Position numbers and translations under genes: made by a program | Notes under the pieces: model-generated | The model's database searches: none | Told to the model about the DNA's origin: nothing | What the model saw: only the letters and a program-made list of their open reading frames with translations | Shown: piece by piece, positions 17,918-26,383 of the stretch | Numbering within the stretch: position 1 is the first letter of the stretch | Layout: each line of letters opens with the position of its first letter | Source: GCA-2731375 sp964590195 | GTDB lineage: Bacteria > Pseudomonadota > Alphaproteobacteria > GCA-2731375 | Length of the DNA: 64,000 bases | Direction of reading: 5' to 3' | Assembly (NCBI GenBank): GCA_964590195.1 | Contig: CAZPWJ010000004.1 | Coordinates: 1-64,000 of the forward strand

Positions 17918-19109
17918 CGGGCTCATTCGACAGACGCTCCAGAGGCCGGTCGCTGATCGGCCAGTGCAAGGCCGCCGCCGTGAGGCCAAGGGCCACGGAG
18001 ACACCCCACATCAGATTGTAGGAACCGGTCGCGTCATAAATCAGCCCGCCCAGCCAGGCGCCTGAAAAACCACCAATCTGATGGCTCATGAAAACCACGC
18101 CAAACAGCATTGAAAAATGTCGTGTGCCGAATACTTGCGCGACGATGCCGGAGGTCAACGGCACGGTGGCGAGCCATACCAGGCCCATGCAGGCGCCGAA
18201 AATAATCGCCGTGGTGTCGTTGATGGGCACTAGCAGCAGGACCGTCATGATAACGGCGCGCAACAGATAGATCAGCGTCAGTATATTCTTTTTGCGAAAG
18301 CGGTCGCCGGCGGCGCCGAAGGCAAAGGCGCCGATGATATTGCACAGACCGATGACGCCCATGGCATAGGCCGCGGCGGTGGTCGAGACGCCATTGTCCG
18401 CCAGGAATGCCGGGAAATGGGTGGAGATGAAGGTGACGTGAAACCCGCAAACAAAAAACCCGGTGGCCAGCAAAATATAGCCTCTGTGCGTCCTTGCCTC
18501 GCGGATCGCCTCGCGCAGAGATTGCGCCGGGCCTTGAGCGGCGCCATGGCCATTAACACGCAGCCCAATCGCCAGAAAGGACATCAGGGCGACGAAAATC
18601 GCGCATAAAACAAGAGTTTCGCGCCAGCCGAAAGCGTCGATCAAGCCCTGTACACCCGGTACGAAGAAGAACATGCCAAGCGAACCCGCCGCGATCACCG
18701 ACCCGAAGACCACGCCCCGTCGTTCATTCGGCACCACCTTGCCCAGGGCGCCAAGCACGATGACTTGGCTGGCCCCGCTCAAGCCCAGGCCGATCAGCAG
18801 GCCGATTGAAATATAGAGGTCAAGGGCGTTGGTGGAGACCGACGTCCACCAAAGGCCCAGGGCATAAAACAATGTCCCCGCGACGATTACCTTCACCGCG
18901 CCATAGCGGTCGGCGATCATGCCGGCGACCGGTTGGGTCAGGCCATAGAGCAGGGTTTGCCCGGCGATGACGAGCCCGAACAGCTGCCGTCCGATCTCCA
19001 GATCCATTGAGATCGGACGCAAAAAGACCCCAAAGGTCAGGCGCAGGCCGTTGCTGGCCAGCATTATCAGGATGCCGCAAAGCAGCATGATCCAAAGCCG
19101 CCGTGTCAT
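17907..19109 (-). CDS. MFS transporter
   Basis: A 400-residue major facilitator with about twelve hydrophobic helices. The loop 2-3 motif appears as GMIADRYGAVKVIVAG and its mid-protein counterpart as GAAGDRFRKKNIL. The overall pattern (GVFLRPISMDLEIGRQLFG, GLVIAGQTLLYGLTQP) resembles the monocarboxylate/oxalate-formate-like branch, but the substrate cannot be told. AGGGG precedes the ATG. It is single and converges on chvG. Confidence 0.9.
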   Translation of the reverse strand: MTRRLWIMLLCGILIMLASNGLRLTFGVFLRPISMDLEIGRQLFGLVIAGQTLLYGLTQPVAGMIADRYGAVKVIVAGTLFYALGLWWTSVSTNALDLYISIGLLIGLGLSGASQVIVLGALGKVVPNERRGVVFGSVIAAGSLGMFFFVPGVQGLIDAFGWRETLVLCAIFVALMSFLAIGLRVNGHGAAQGPAQSLREAIREARTHRGYILLATGFFVCGFHVTFISTHFPAFLADNGVSTTAAAYAMGVIGLCNIIGAFAFGAAGDRFRKKNILTLIYLLRAVIMTVLLLVPINDTTAIIFGACMGLVWLATVPLTSGIVAQVFGTRHFSMLFGVVFMSHQIGGFSGAWLGGLIYDATGSYNLMWGVSVALGLTAAALHWPISDRPLERLSNEPVRA

Positions 19110-19282
19110 GAATTTACCCCTTCAGTCCGCGCATGATTCCGGCACGGGCCGACCCCGGACTGGTGCATATCAGCTGCTTATCAGTACCGGGCGGTATTAG
19201 CACAACGCATATCTATTCGCCAAGCAGACGAGGAAAAGACGCCGTATTGATAGCCGCGCTATTAACCCAATCGCGCCATAAA

Positions 19283-19996
19283 TCAGGCGTTCAGACCCAG
19301 CTGCCGGGCCAGGTCGGGGAAGTCGTCGGCTATGATGTCGTGGTGGGCACTGGGTTCCGGATCAGGCGGGCCGGCTGTGCCCCATTCAGCGGGGCGGCGC
19401 ACGAAGGCGGATTTGAAACCGACATCGCGGGCCGCGTTCAGATCGATATTGTGGCAGGCAACCATCATGATTTCAGAGGGTTCCAACGCCAGCCACTTGG
19501 CGGCACGCTCATAGGCACCGGGCAGGATCTTGTATTGCCCGATCATCTCGCACGAGATCACCGCATCCCATGACAGGCCGTTGCGTTTGGCCGTGTCCAC
19601 GATCAACGAAACCGTCAGAATAGTGAACGAGGCGACGATGTACTTTTCCCGCATCCTGGCCAGGGCAGGGGGGAAATCGGGCCAGCAGTCCAATTCGTGC
19701 CAGCGGTACCAGATCGCCTCGCGTTCGGCCTCGGTAAACGCGCCCAAGTCATATTTCTCGACCATCTCGGCCAATTGCCGGCGGTGCACATCGTCGATAT
19801 TGAAAGTGGCCGGCGCGTCTGCCCCCGTGTTCGCCATGGCTTTAAGCGAAGACGCGCGGTAGTCGTTGGCGATTGTGGCCCAATCCCGCTCCAGCCCATG
19901 GCGGGCGCCGATTTCCGCCAGGGCGGCGGAAATACCCGTGTGCCAATCCAGAATGGTGCCGCCCGTATCGAACGTTAATGCCTTGATACCCTGCAT
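19283..19996 (-). CDS. haloacid dehalogenase type II-like HAD hydrolase
   Basis: A 237-residue HAD-superfamily protein. Motif I is LTFDTGGTILDWH with the nucleophilic Asp, motif II Thr/Ser is in SFTILTVS, and the Asp/Asn cluster of motif IV is in MVACHNIDLNAARDVGFKSAFV, as in 2-haloacid dehalogenases. It may instead act on phosphoesters. The ATG at 19996 is ten bases after the upstream acyl-CoA dehydrogenase stop and has TGAGGAA before it, so the two form an operon. The longer upstream frame is not used. Confidence 0.87.
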   Translation of the reverse strand: MQGIKALTFDTGGTILDWHTGISAALAEIGARHGLERDWATIANDYRASSLKAMANTGADAPATFNIDDVHRRQLAEMVEKYDLGAFTEAEREAIWYRWHELDCWPDFPPALARMREKYIVASFTILTVSLIVDTAKRNGLSWDAVISCEMIGQYKILPGAYERAAKWLALEPSEIMMVACHNIDLNAARDVGFKSAFVRRPAEWGTAGPPDPEPSAHHDIIADDFPDLARQLGLNA

Positions 19997-20006
19997 TGGG
20001 TTTTCC

Positions 20007-21152
20007 TCAATCAAAGGGCCGCAACAGATCACGGCTGATCACGACGTTCTGAATTTCCGTGCTGCCGTCAATGTATTGCGCCATCTTGGCGCAGGCCAGA
20101 TGGCGGGCCAGGGGGAAATCATGCTTGTAGCCGTCCGCTCCCATGGCCTGCATGCATTGGGCGATGCCGGTCAGGGCGGCGCGGGTGGCAAATTTCTTGG
20201 CGTGCGCCGCCGGGATCGCCGCCGGTTGGCCCGCATCAATGGCGTCCAGCGCCGCATAGGCCATCAGGCGCGAGGCATGCAAATCCGTGGCTACGTCGGC
20301 CAACTGCCATTGCATGCCCTGGAAGTCGATAATCCGCTGGCCAAAGGCACGGCGCTTGGCGGTGTAGGCCAGGGCTACCTCCAGGCTGTTGGCCATCATT
20401 CCGCTACACATGGCCGCTACATTGGCGCGGGCCAGATCGATGCCGGCCATGGCACCTTTGAAGCCATCGCCGGGGGCATACAGCATGGCATCGTCCGACA
20501 CCCGGCAATCCTCGAAGCGAAAGCCGCCGGTGCCCATGACGTGGGCGCCCATGGTGGAATATGGTGTTTCGCGGATGACGCCGGGCAGATCAGCTTCCAC
20601 CATGAAGGTGGCGATGCCGCGCCAGCCTTTCGAGGCATCGGTCTGGGCATAGACGCTGAGCAGATCGGCGGTGGCCGCCGACGTAATCCAGGCCTTGGCG
20701 CCATTCAGGACCCAATCATTGCCGTCCTTTCGCGCCGTGGTGGTCACATTGGCGGCGTCCGAGCCGCTTTGCGGTTCCGTCAACAGGAATGCGCCCAGGC
20801 ATTCACCGGACAGCATGGGCGGCAGATAGCGCTGTTTCTGCGCATCCGTGCCGCCGCCGGCGATAGCGTTCATGAAATTGTTGTGCACGATCATCAGAAA
20901 GGCATAGCCCATGTCGGCCATGGACAATTGCTCCATAACCCGCGCCATGCCGGCTTTTGACATGCCCTGGCCACCCAGGCTTTCGTCCAGCAACATGCCC
21001 GTCAGGCCGGCCTTGGCGGCGGGGCGGATGCCATCGTCGGGCATGGTGCGCTCAAGCTCCCACCGGGCCGCGTTCGGGGCGATGGTGTTGGTGGCAAAAT
21101 CGGTCGCCGCCGCGATCATCCGTTGTTCCGAGGGGCTAAGCGCGCTATCCAT
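20007..21152 (-). CDS. acyl-CoA dehydrogenase with Asp at the catalytic-base position
   Basis: A 381-residue acyl-CoA dehydrogenase with GAFLLTEPQSGSDAAN, WVLNGAKAWITSAATADLL and an FxxxxPLAR-like C-terminus. The canonical catalytic motif YEGTxEIQ reads YIDGSTEIQ here, so Asp replaces Glu. The alternative base position used by isovaleryl-CoA dehydrogenase is Ala in GIDLARANVA. The enzyme may still be active with Asp, or be specialised. ATG 21152 is supported by GGAG; the longer frame upstream overlaps the divergent dTMP kinase promoter. Operon with the HAD gene. Confidence 0.9.
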   Translation of the reverse strand: MDSALSPSEQRMIAAATDFATNTIAPNAARWELERTMPDDGIRPAAKAGLTGMLLDESLGGQGMSKAGMARVMEQLSMADMGYAFLMIVHNNFMNAIAGGGTDAQKQRYLPPMLSGECLGAFLLTEPQSGSDAANVTTTARKDGNDWVLNGAKAWITSAATADLLSVYAQTDASKGWRGIATFMVEADLPGVIRETPYSTMGAHVMGTGGFRFEDCRVSDDAMLYAPGDGFKGAMAGIDLARANVAAMCSGMMANSLEVALAYTAKRRAFGQRIIDFQGMQWQLADVATDLHASRLMAYAALDAIDAGQPAAIPAAHAKKFATRAALTGIAQCMQAMGADGYKHDFPLARHLACAKMAQYIDGSTEIQNVVISRDLLRPFD

Positions 21153-21210
21153 GTTGTACTCCACTATGAGGGCGATTTTACCGGGCCAGAAAAGAGGACA
21201 GACTAGCACC

Positions 21211-21885
21211 ATGCTTCTCGCCATTGAAGGCATAGACGGCGCCGGCAAGGGAACCTTGTGCCGGGAATTGTTGGCCCGCGCCAATGCCGCCGGTGTCCGG
21301 GCCGCCACGCTGTCCTTTCCCCGCTACGAGCAGACACAGTTTTCCGATCTGATCGGGCGTTATCTGCGTGGCGAGATGGGCGAGATAGACCAGGTGCCCG
21401 TGCGCTATACCGCCCTGTTGTATGGCGGCGACCGTTTCGAGAGCCGGGACCAGCTGCTGGACCTTATCGCGGCCCACGATCTGGTGATCCTGGACCGCTA
21501 TGTCGCCTCCAACATCGCCTATAACGCAGCCAAGGTTGCCGAGGACGAGCGTGCCGAACTGATCGCCTGGATCGAACAACTGGAATACGGCCTGTTTTCG
21601 CTGCCGCGTCCGGATCTGACTCTTTTACTGGCTACTTCCACCGCCCTGGCGGACCGCCTGGTCGGCCAAAAGGCGGCGCGCAGCTATACCGAAGACACCC
21701 GCGATCTGCACGAAGCCAATCGCGATTTCCTCTCCATCGTGGCCGATGTCTACGGCGGCTTGGCCGCGGCGGGCGGCGAGAGTTGGTTGCGGGTCGAGCC
21801 CCTGGACCAGGACGGCAAGCTGCGCCCGCCAGCCGATATCGCGGCGACGGTCTGGCGGCATCCCGGTTTGTCGGCTTTAGGGTAG
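21211..21885 (+). CDS. tmk: thymidylate kinase-like P-loop kinase
   Basis: A 224-residue P-loop kinase: Walker A is IEGIDGAGKGT at residues 5-15, DRY is in VILDRYVASNIAYNAAK, and PDLTLLL precedes the LID region with ARSYTEDTRDLHEANRDFL. These are the dTMP kinase signatures; it makes dTDP from dTMP. The lid lacks the usual arginine-rich RGELDR motif, so a related nucleotide kinase is possible. The true start is the ATG at 21211. It is divergent from the acyl-CoA dehydrogenase, and its stop overlaps the Lin0512 gene stop by 9 bases on the other strand. Confidence 0.87.
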   Translation: MLLAIEGIDGAGKGTLCRELLARANAAGVRAATLSFPRYEQTQFSDLIGRYLRGEMGEIDQVPVRYTALLYGGDRFESRDQLLDLIAAHDLVILDRYVASNIAYNAAKVAEDERAELIAWIEQLEYGLFSLPRPDLTLLLATSTALADRLVGQKAARSYTEDTRDLHEANRDFLSIVADVYGGLAAAGGESWLRVEPLDQDGKLRPPADIAATVWRHPGLSALG

Positions 21886-22221
21886 GTCCAGGTTGACGAT
21901 CACGGCGGCGGAGGCGATCACCGCAACGTCGCCGATGGCTTCGTCAGGTACATCCAGACCGCCCTTGACCACATTCACCGTGACCGTGCCATAGGGCAGG
22001 GCGGCCTGCACCGCATCACGGTCAACTTCATCGGGTTGCTGCACGCCGATGGTGACGTCCACGAACATGGCGGTCTTGGGATCAACCCCAAGGGTGCGGA
22101 GCATACTGAGCGAGGAATGGTGCAGGGCATCGTCCACCGCGCGCAAGGCAGCCTTGGTGTAATTGCCGCCGTGCAGATCGTTGCCGGCACCCATTTCCAA
22201 TATGACGCGTTTCTTTGTCAT
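21877..22221 (-). CDS. Lin0512 family protein, copy A
   Basis: A 114-residue protein with VILEMGAGNDLHGGNYTKAA, RAVDDALHHSS, IGVQQPDEVD and the GxVxVxVxxGGLDVPD block that define the small uncharacterised Lin0512 family. No catalytic function is known. A second member lies 12 bases upstream in the same direction. AGAGGAG precedes the ATG. The pair resembles two subunits of one complex made by gene duplication. Confidence 0.85.
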   Translation of the reverse strand: MTKKRVILEMGAGNDLHGGNYTKAALRAVDDALHHSSLSMLRTLGVDPKTAMFVDVTIGVQQPDEVDRDAVQAALPYGTVTVNVVKGGLDVPDEAIGDVAVIASAAVIVNLDLP

Positions 22222-22233
22222 GGTGATACTCCT

Positions 22234-22575
22234 CTACGCCACATCCAGATACACGACGGCGGCGGCATGGGCCAAAAGGGTCGCGTCCGTACCTTCCATA
22301 TTCGGGATTTTCAGCCCGCCCTCAACCACGTCGACCGTGCCGGTGCCATGGGGCAGAACCGCCAATACGGCTGCCTTATCCACTTGTTCCGGCTGAGGCA
22401 CACCGATGGTCACCGCCACCTGCATGAAGTCCACATCCAGGTCCAGCGCCTTCGCCACGGTCAAAGAGTTATGCCAAAGCGCATCCCTAAGGGCGCGGAC
22501 AGCCGCCTTGGTCGGATCCGTGCCGCGAATATCGGTGCCCATGCCGATCTCCAGCACCATACGTTTCATTGCCAT
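22234..22575 (-). CDS. Lin0512 family protein, copy B
   Basis: A 113-residue paralogue of the downstream gene: MVLEIGMGTDIRGTDPTKAAVRALRDALWHNSL, IGVPQPEQVD and VVEGGLKIPNMEG are shared in position with copy A. Both keep the (E)xGxGxDxxG and QPxxVD motifs, so both are probably functional. Function unknown. Starts after GGAG and is the first gene of the pair. Confidence 0.85.
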   Translation of the reverse strand: MAMKRMVLEIGMGTDIRGTDPTKAAVRALRDALWHNSLTVAKALDLDVDFMQVAVTIGVPQPEQVDKAAVLAVLPHGTGTVDVVEGGLKIPNMEGTDATLLAHAAAVVYLDVA

Positions 22576-22708
22576 GTCGAATTTACTCCGTTTCCCTGAT
22601 TCGGTGAATTCTAGTGCATTGATTGGGAATGGAGAAGCATATGGCGTTGCTCGGGCAATGCCGTTATACGGGCCGAATGATCGATCCCAACATCATTAGC
22701 GCGCTGTA

Positions 22709-23614
22709 ATGTCCTCCATGGAGCCGTTTCCCGCCGCCGTGTACAGCCCACTGCGGGGTATTGCTTACATGTGTCTGGCGGCCGCGATGCTGCCTTTCAT
22801 GAATGCCTGCGCCAAATTTTTGGGCAGCGAGATCGGCGGTGATTTTCCCACGGCACAGATCGTCTGGGCCCGCTATGCGGGGCACTTGCTGTTCATTGTC
22901 ATGGCCTTCATGCCGACGCGCGGGCCGCGGCTGTTCGCGACACGGAGCCCGGGCACCCAGGTCTTTCGCTCGCTTTTGTTATTGACCTCGACCGTGCTGT
23001 ATTTCGCGGCCCTGCAATTCCTGCCTCTGGCCATGGCGGCGGCAATCAACTTCACGGCACCGTTCATCGTTATCGCTCTGTCCGTGCCCGTGCTGGGGGA
23101 GCGCGTGGACAGGGGCCGCTGGCTGGCGGTGATCATTGGCTTTGTCGGCACCTTGATCATTATCCGACCGGGTATGGACACGCCTCATTGGAGCGTGATG
23201 CTGGTGATCGGTTGCGCCATTTCCTACGCTTTGTTCCAGGTAATGACGCGCAAACTGGCGGGCCAGGATGACCAGGCCACGACCATCGCCTACACCGCCA
23301 TTGTCGGCACGATCGCCTCATCAATCGTTCTACCGTTCGAATGGCGGATGCTGGCGGCCTGGGATCAATGGCTGGCATTCATATCGATCGGTTTTTTTGG
23401 CGGCTTTGGACATTATTTTGCCATTTTGGCCTATCGCTATGCTCAGGCATCGCAAGTTGCGCCCCTGATCTATGGTCAATTGATCGGCTCGGTCATTATC
23501 GGCTTTTTCATGTTCGGTGAAGTGCCCGACGCCATGACCTGGCTGGGTGCGGCGATCATCGTTGCCTCCGGCCTGTTCGTTGTTTACTGGAGCGGCAGGA
23601 GCAAAGCGTCGTAA
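22709..23614 (+). CDS. DMT family (EamA) transporter
   Basis: A 301-residue membrane protein with ten hydrophobic segments arranged as two EamA halves. GIAYMCLAAAMLPFMNACAKFL opens the first half and the second begins near HWSVMLVIGCAISYALFQVMTRKLAG. AAINFTAPFIVIALSVPVLGERV is the typical end of the first half. Likely exports amino acids or other small metabolites; substrate unknown. It is followed 37 bases later by a GST-like gene in the same direction. Confidence 0.92.
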   Translation: MSSMEPFPAAVYSPLRGIAYMCLAAAMLPFMNACAKFLGSEIGGDFPTAQIVWARYAGHLLFIVMAFMPTRGPRLFATRSPGTQVFRSLLLLTSTVLYFAALQFLPLAMAAAINFTAPFIVIALSVPVLGERVDRGRWLAVIIGFVGTLIIIRPGMDTPHWSVMLVIGCAISYALFQVMTRKLAGQDDQATTIAYTAIVGTIASSIVLPFEWRMLAAWDQWLAFISIGFFGGFGHYFAILAYRYAQASQVAPLIYGQLIGSVIIGFFMFGEVPDAMTWLGAAIIVASGLFVVYWSGRSKAS

Positions 23615-23651
23615 TATCCGGGCAAGAAAAATCTGGGACGGAATTTGAAAC

Positions 23652-24461
23652 ATGGCCGATTTGCGAATTTTCTCATACATGCCGAACCCGCGCATCTGGA
23701 AGGCGACCATCGCGGCCCGACTGTGCGGGGTGGAGTTGGACCTGCGCGGCGCCAAACCGGGCGAATTGGCCGAATGGCTATGGGATTTCGATGCCCGTCC
23801 CCTGACGGACGAAGACCGCCAGCCAGGCAATGCCTTTGCCCGGCAAAGCCGAACCGGCTTTGCCGGACAGCTTTACAAGACGGATGCTTTCCTCGCCGCA
23901 CATCCGTTTGGCACGGTACCGGCGGCGTTTAGTTCCGACGGCCAAGTGGGTATATTCGAGTCCAACAGCATCGCCCGCGCGGTGGCGCGCCTGCGCCGCC
24001 ATGGCCCGGAACTGTATGGCGATGATCCTTACGATGCGGCGCGGATTGACAGCTTTCTTGATGTCAGTCTGGTGTTTGCCCGCGATGGGCAGAACTATCT
24101 CCTGGCACTGAACGGCGGCACCATTGACGCCCATATTCATGGCCAGGCCGCCAAGGCCTTTGAAACCTTTTTGAATGGCATGGAAGCCGCCTTGTCATCA
24201 GGGCAGGGCTTCCTGGTCGGCGATGATTTAACCTTGGCCGATATCGTCTTCGCGGCGGAGCTATGTTCGTTTGCCCGGGAAGCGGTGCATTTGCAGTCGC
24301 TGGCGGCGCGGGACCTGCCGGAAATCTTCCATCAGGCGGTGGCCGCCGAATACCCGGTCGCTTTGGGCCATTTCACAAAACTTTGCGCCCATGAAGCGTT
24401 CGCCCCGGACATCGCACCCTTCATGGAAAAAATTAACAAACGGCGCACGGCTGCTGACTAG
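23652..24461 (+). CDS. glutathione S-transferase family protein
   Basis: A 269-residue protein with a GST arrangement. The N-terminal thioredoxin-like part has LRIFSYMPNPRIWKATIAARLCGVELDL and, after an insertion, HPFGTVPAAFSSDGQVGIFESNSIARAVAR, which contains the cis-Pro and the glutathione-binding ESNSI motif. The C-terminal helical domain has GDDLTLADIVFAAEL, the N-capping box of GSTs. The long spacer between the two N-terminal motifs is similar to fungal eEF1B-gamma-like GSTs. Substrate unknown. It converges on a small gene 12 bases away. Confidence 0.85.
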   Translation: MADLRIFSYMPNPRIWKATIAARLCGVELDLRGAKPGELAEWLWDFDARPLTDEDRQPGNAFARQSRTGFAGQLYKTDAFLAAHPFGTVPAAFSSDGQVGIFESNSIARAVARLRRHGPELYGDDPYDAARIDSFLDVSLVFARDGQNYLLALNGGTIDAHIHGQAAKAFETFLNGMEAALSSGQGFLVGDDLTLADIVFAAELCSFAREAVHLQSLAARDLPEIFHQAVAAEYPVALGHFTKLCAHEAFAPDIAPFMEKINKRRTAAD

Positions 24462-24473
24462 CCCCGATACGCT

Positions 24474-24752
24474 CTAATGCCTCGACTGCGTCGGAGGCGC
24501 TTCCACGGCCAGATCGATATCATCCTCGGCGCTCATGGCGCCGGTGGATGCGGCGGCCAGGATCTCGCCGGCCGTTGAGCCGGCGGAAGTCGCGGCGTAG
24601 GCGGCAAATTCCAGCAGCGTCAGAGCCATGCATTTCGGGCAGATATTTTCCTGAATCATGGCCGTCATCAGGTCGCCGCCGACCGATTTATCGATCAACT
24701 GACGGATTTCTTCTTCGCACTCGTCGGCATGTTTGAAATCGTCGTCTTCCAT
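24474..24752 (-). CDS. small acidic protein of unknown function
   Basis: A 92-residue protein, not recognised. It is acidic at both ends (MEDDDFKHADECEEE and AEDDIDLAVEAPP), with a CPKC pair in ENICPKCMALTLLEFAAYAA and a small-residue-rich segment after it. The CxxC might bind metal with the other cysteine (Cys12). It has its own short upstream region of about 100 bases and faces the GST gene. Codon use and clean frame favour a real gene. Confidence 0.6.
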   Translation of the reverse strand: MEDDDFKHADECEEEIRQLIDKSVGGDLMTAMIQENICPKCMALTLLEFAAYAATSAGSTAGEILAAASTGAMSAEDDIDLAVEAPPTQSRH

Positions 24753-24858
24753 GATAGCCCGCCCCAGTTTGAATTGGTTTCAGCCAGCGGGGAGCATAGC
24801 AGACAAGCGGGCCCGGAAATATCTAGAACTGAACTGTATCTTGGGCCTTGGCGTGCCA

Positions 24859-26373
24859 TTACCGCCAGATCGGCCGTCCCGACCCGGGCAGGCCGTAATC
24901 GGCCCATTTTTCGCTGACATCGGCGATCACTTCGTCGCTCATGCGCAGCCGCTTGCCCCAGGTCCGCTTGGTCTCGGGAGGTATTTTGACAGTGGCGTCG
25001 AGGCCGAGCTTGCCGCCCAGGCCGACCTCGGGCGAGGCGAAATCGAGATAGTCGATGGGTGTATCTTCGATCACCAGGCTATCGCGGCCAGGGTCCATGC
25101 GGGTGGAGACGGCCCACATCACGTCTTTCCAATTGCGTGCGTCGATATCATCGTCGACCACGATGACCAGCTTGGTATAGGTGAACTGCCGCAGATACGA
25201 CCAGACTGCCATCATGATGCGCCGGGCATGTCCTGGGTAGGCCTTGCGAATGGAGACCACGGCGATGCGGTAGGAACAAGCCTCCGGCGGCAGCCAGAAG
25301 TCGACGATTTCAGGAAACTGCAACTGCAGGATCGGGATATAGAGCTCGTTCAGGGCCATGGACATGATCGCCGGCTCGTCGGGCGGCGGGCCGGTATAGG
25401 TGGAGAGATAGGTCGGCTTCCGCCGCATGGTCACCGCGCTTAGGGTAAAGACCGGGAACGACGCCACCGCATTCAGGTGCCCGGTATGATCGCCATAAGG
25501 CCCTTCGTCACCGAATTCTTCGTGGGAGACATGGCCTTCCAGGACAATCTCCGCCTCCGCCGGCACTTGCAACGGTACCGTCAGGCAATTCGCCATGCCT
25601 ATTCTGCGGCCACGTAAAAGACCGGCAAACTGATATTCCGACAATGTATCGGGCAGTGGCGTCACCCCGGCCAGCATGGTGCAAGGGTCCGCCCCGATGG
25701 CGGCGGCCACGGGCATGGGCTCGCCCCGGGCCTCGACCCAGCGGCGGTAATGCTGCGCTCCGCCGCGATGGGACAGCCAGCGCATCAAGACCTTGTTACG
25801 GTCGATCACCTGCATCCGGTAGATGCCGATATTGTATTGATCCTCGGCGCTTTTTCCGGGCCCCTTGGTGATGACCATGGGCCAGATGATCAGGGGTGCG
25901 GGCTCACCCGGCCAGCAGCGCGGGATCGGCAGCCGGGCCAGATCAATTTCATCGCCGCGCCAGGTAATCTCCTGACAGGGCGGTATCTTGCGCCGCGTCC
26001 TTTTCGGGGTCATGGCACCAACCCGTTTCAACAGCGGCATGGCATCCGCCACGTCCTTCAAATTCGCCGGCGGCGAGGGTTGATGCAGGGTGGCCAGCAT
26101 TTCACCCACCTGACGCAATTCATCGGCCTTTCGCCCCATGGCCATGGCGACACGGTCTACCGTGCCGAACAGATTGACCAGTACCGGCGTATCGTAGGTT
26201 TGGCCGTCGGGGCCGATGGGATTTTCGAACAGTGCCGCCGGCCCGCCTTCCGCCAGCAGGCGGGTCTGAATTTCAGTCATTTCCAGCGAGGTCGAGACCG
26301 GGGTCTTGATCCGCACCAGCTGCTTGGCTTTTTCAAGCCGGTCGATGAATTTGCCAAGGGTAAGGTCGATCAT
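24859..26373 (-). CDS. ubiD: UbiD family decarboxylase
   Basis: A 504-residue UbiD-type decarboxylase that would use prenylated FMN to decarboxylate an aromatic acid, here presumably 3-polyprenyl-4-hydroxybenzoate in ubiquinone synthesis. Family features are the N-terminal LGKFIDRLEKAKQLVRIK, the central EYQFAGLLRGRRIGMANCLTVPLQVPAEAEIVLEGHVSHEEFGDEGPYGDHTG region with the acidic catalytic cluster, and VIVVDDDIDARNWKDVMWA. The true start is ATG 26373; upstream codons belong to UbiV in another frame. It is the last gene of the ubiT-ubiU-ubiV-ubiD operon, ten bases after ubiV. No ubiX is in the window. Confidence 0.93.
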   Translation of the reverse strand: MIDLTLGKFIDRLEKAKQLVRIKTPVSTSLEMTEIQTRLLAEGGPAALFENPIGPDGQTYDTPVLVNLFGTVDRVAMAMGRKADELRQVGEMLATLHQPSPPANLKDVADAMPLLKRVGAMTPKRTRRKIPPCQEITWRGDEIDLARLPIPRCWPGEPAPLIIWPMVITKGPGKSAEDQYNIGIYRMQVIDRNKVLMRWLSHRGGAQHYRRWVEARGEPMPVAAAIGADPCTMLAGVTPLPDTLSEYQFAGLLRGRRIGMANCLTVPLQVPAEAEIVLEGHVSHEEFGDEGPYGDHTGHLNAVASFPVFTLSAVTMRRKPTYLSTYTGPPPDEPAIMSMALNELYIPILQLQFPEIVDFWLPPEACSYRIAVVSIRKAYPGHARRIMMAVWSYLRQFTYTKLVIVVDDDIDARNWKDVMWAVSTRMDPGRDSLVIEDTPIDYLDFASPEVGLGGKLGLDATVKIPPETKRTWGKRLRMSDEVIADVSEKWADYGLPGSGRPIWR

Positions 26374-26383
26374 GGCTGGGCCG

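Noticed and set aside
19866..20960. 364-codon open frame opposite the acyl-CoA dehydrogenase and HAD genes
   Set aside because: It spans parts of two real genes and has no motifs of its own.
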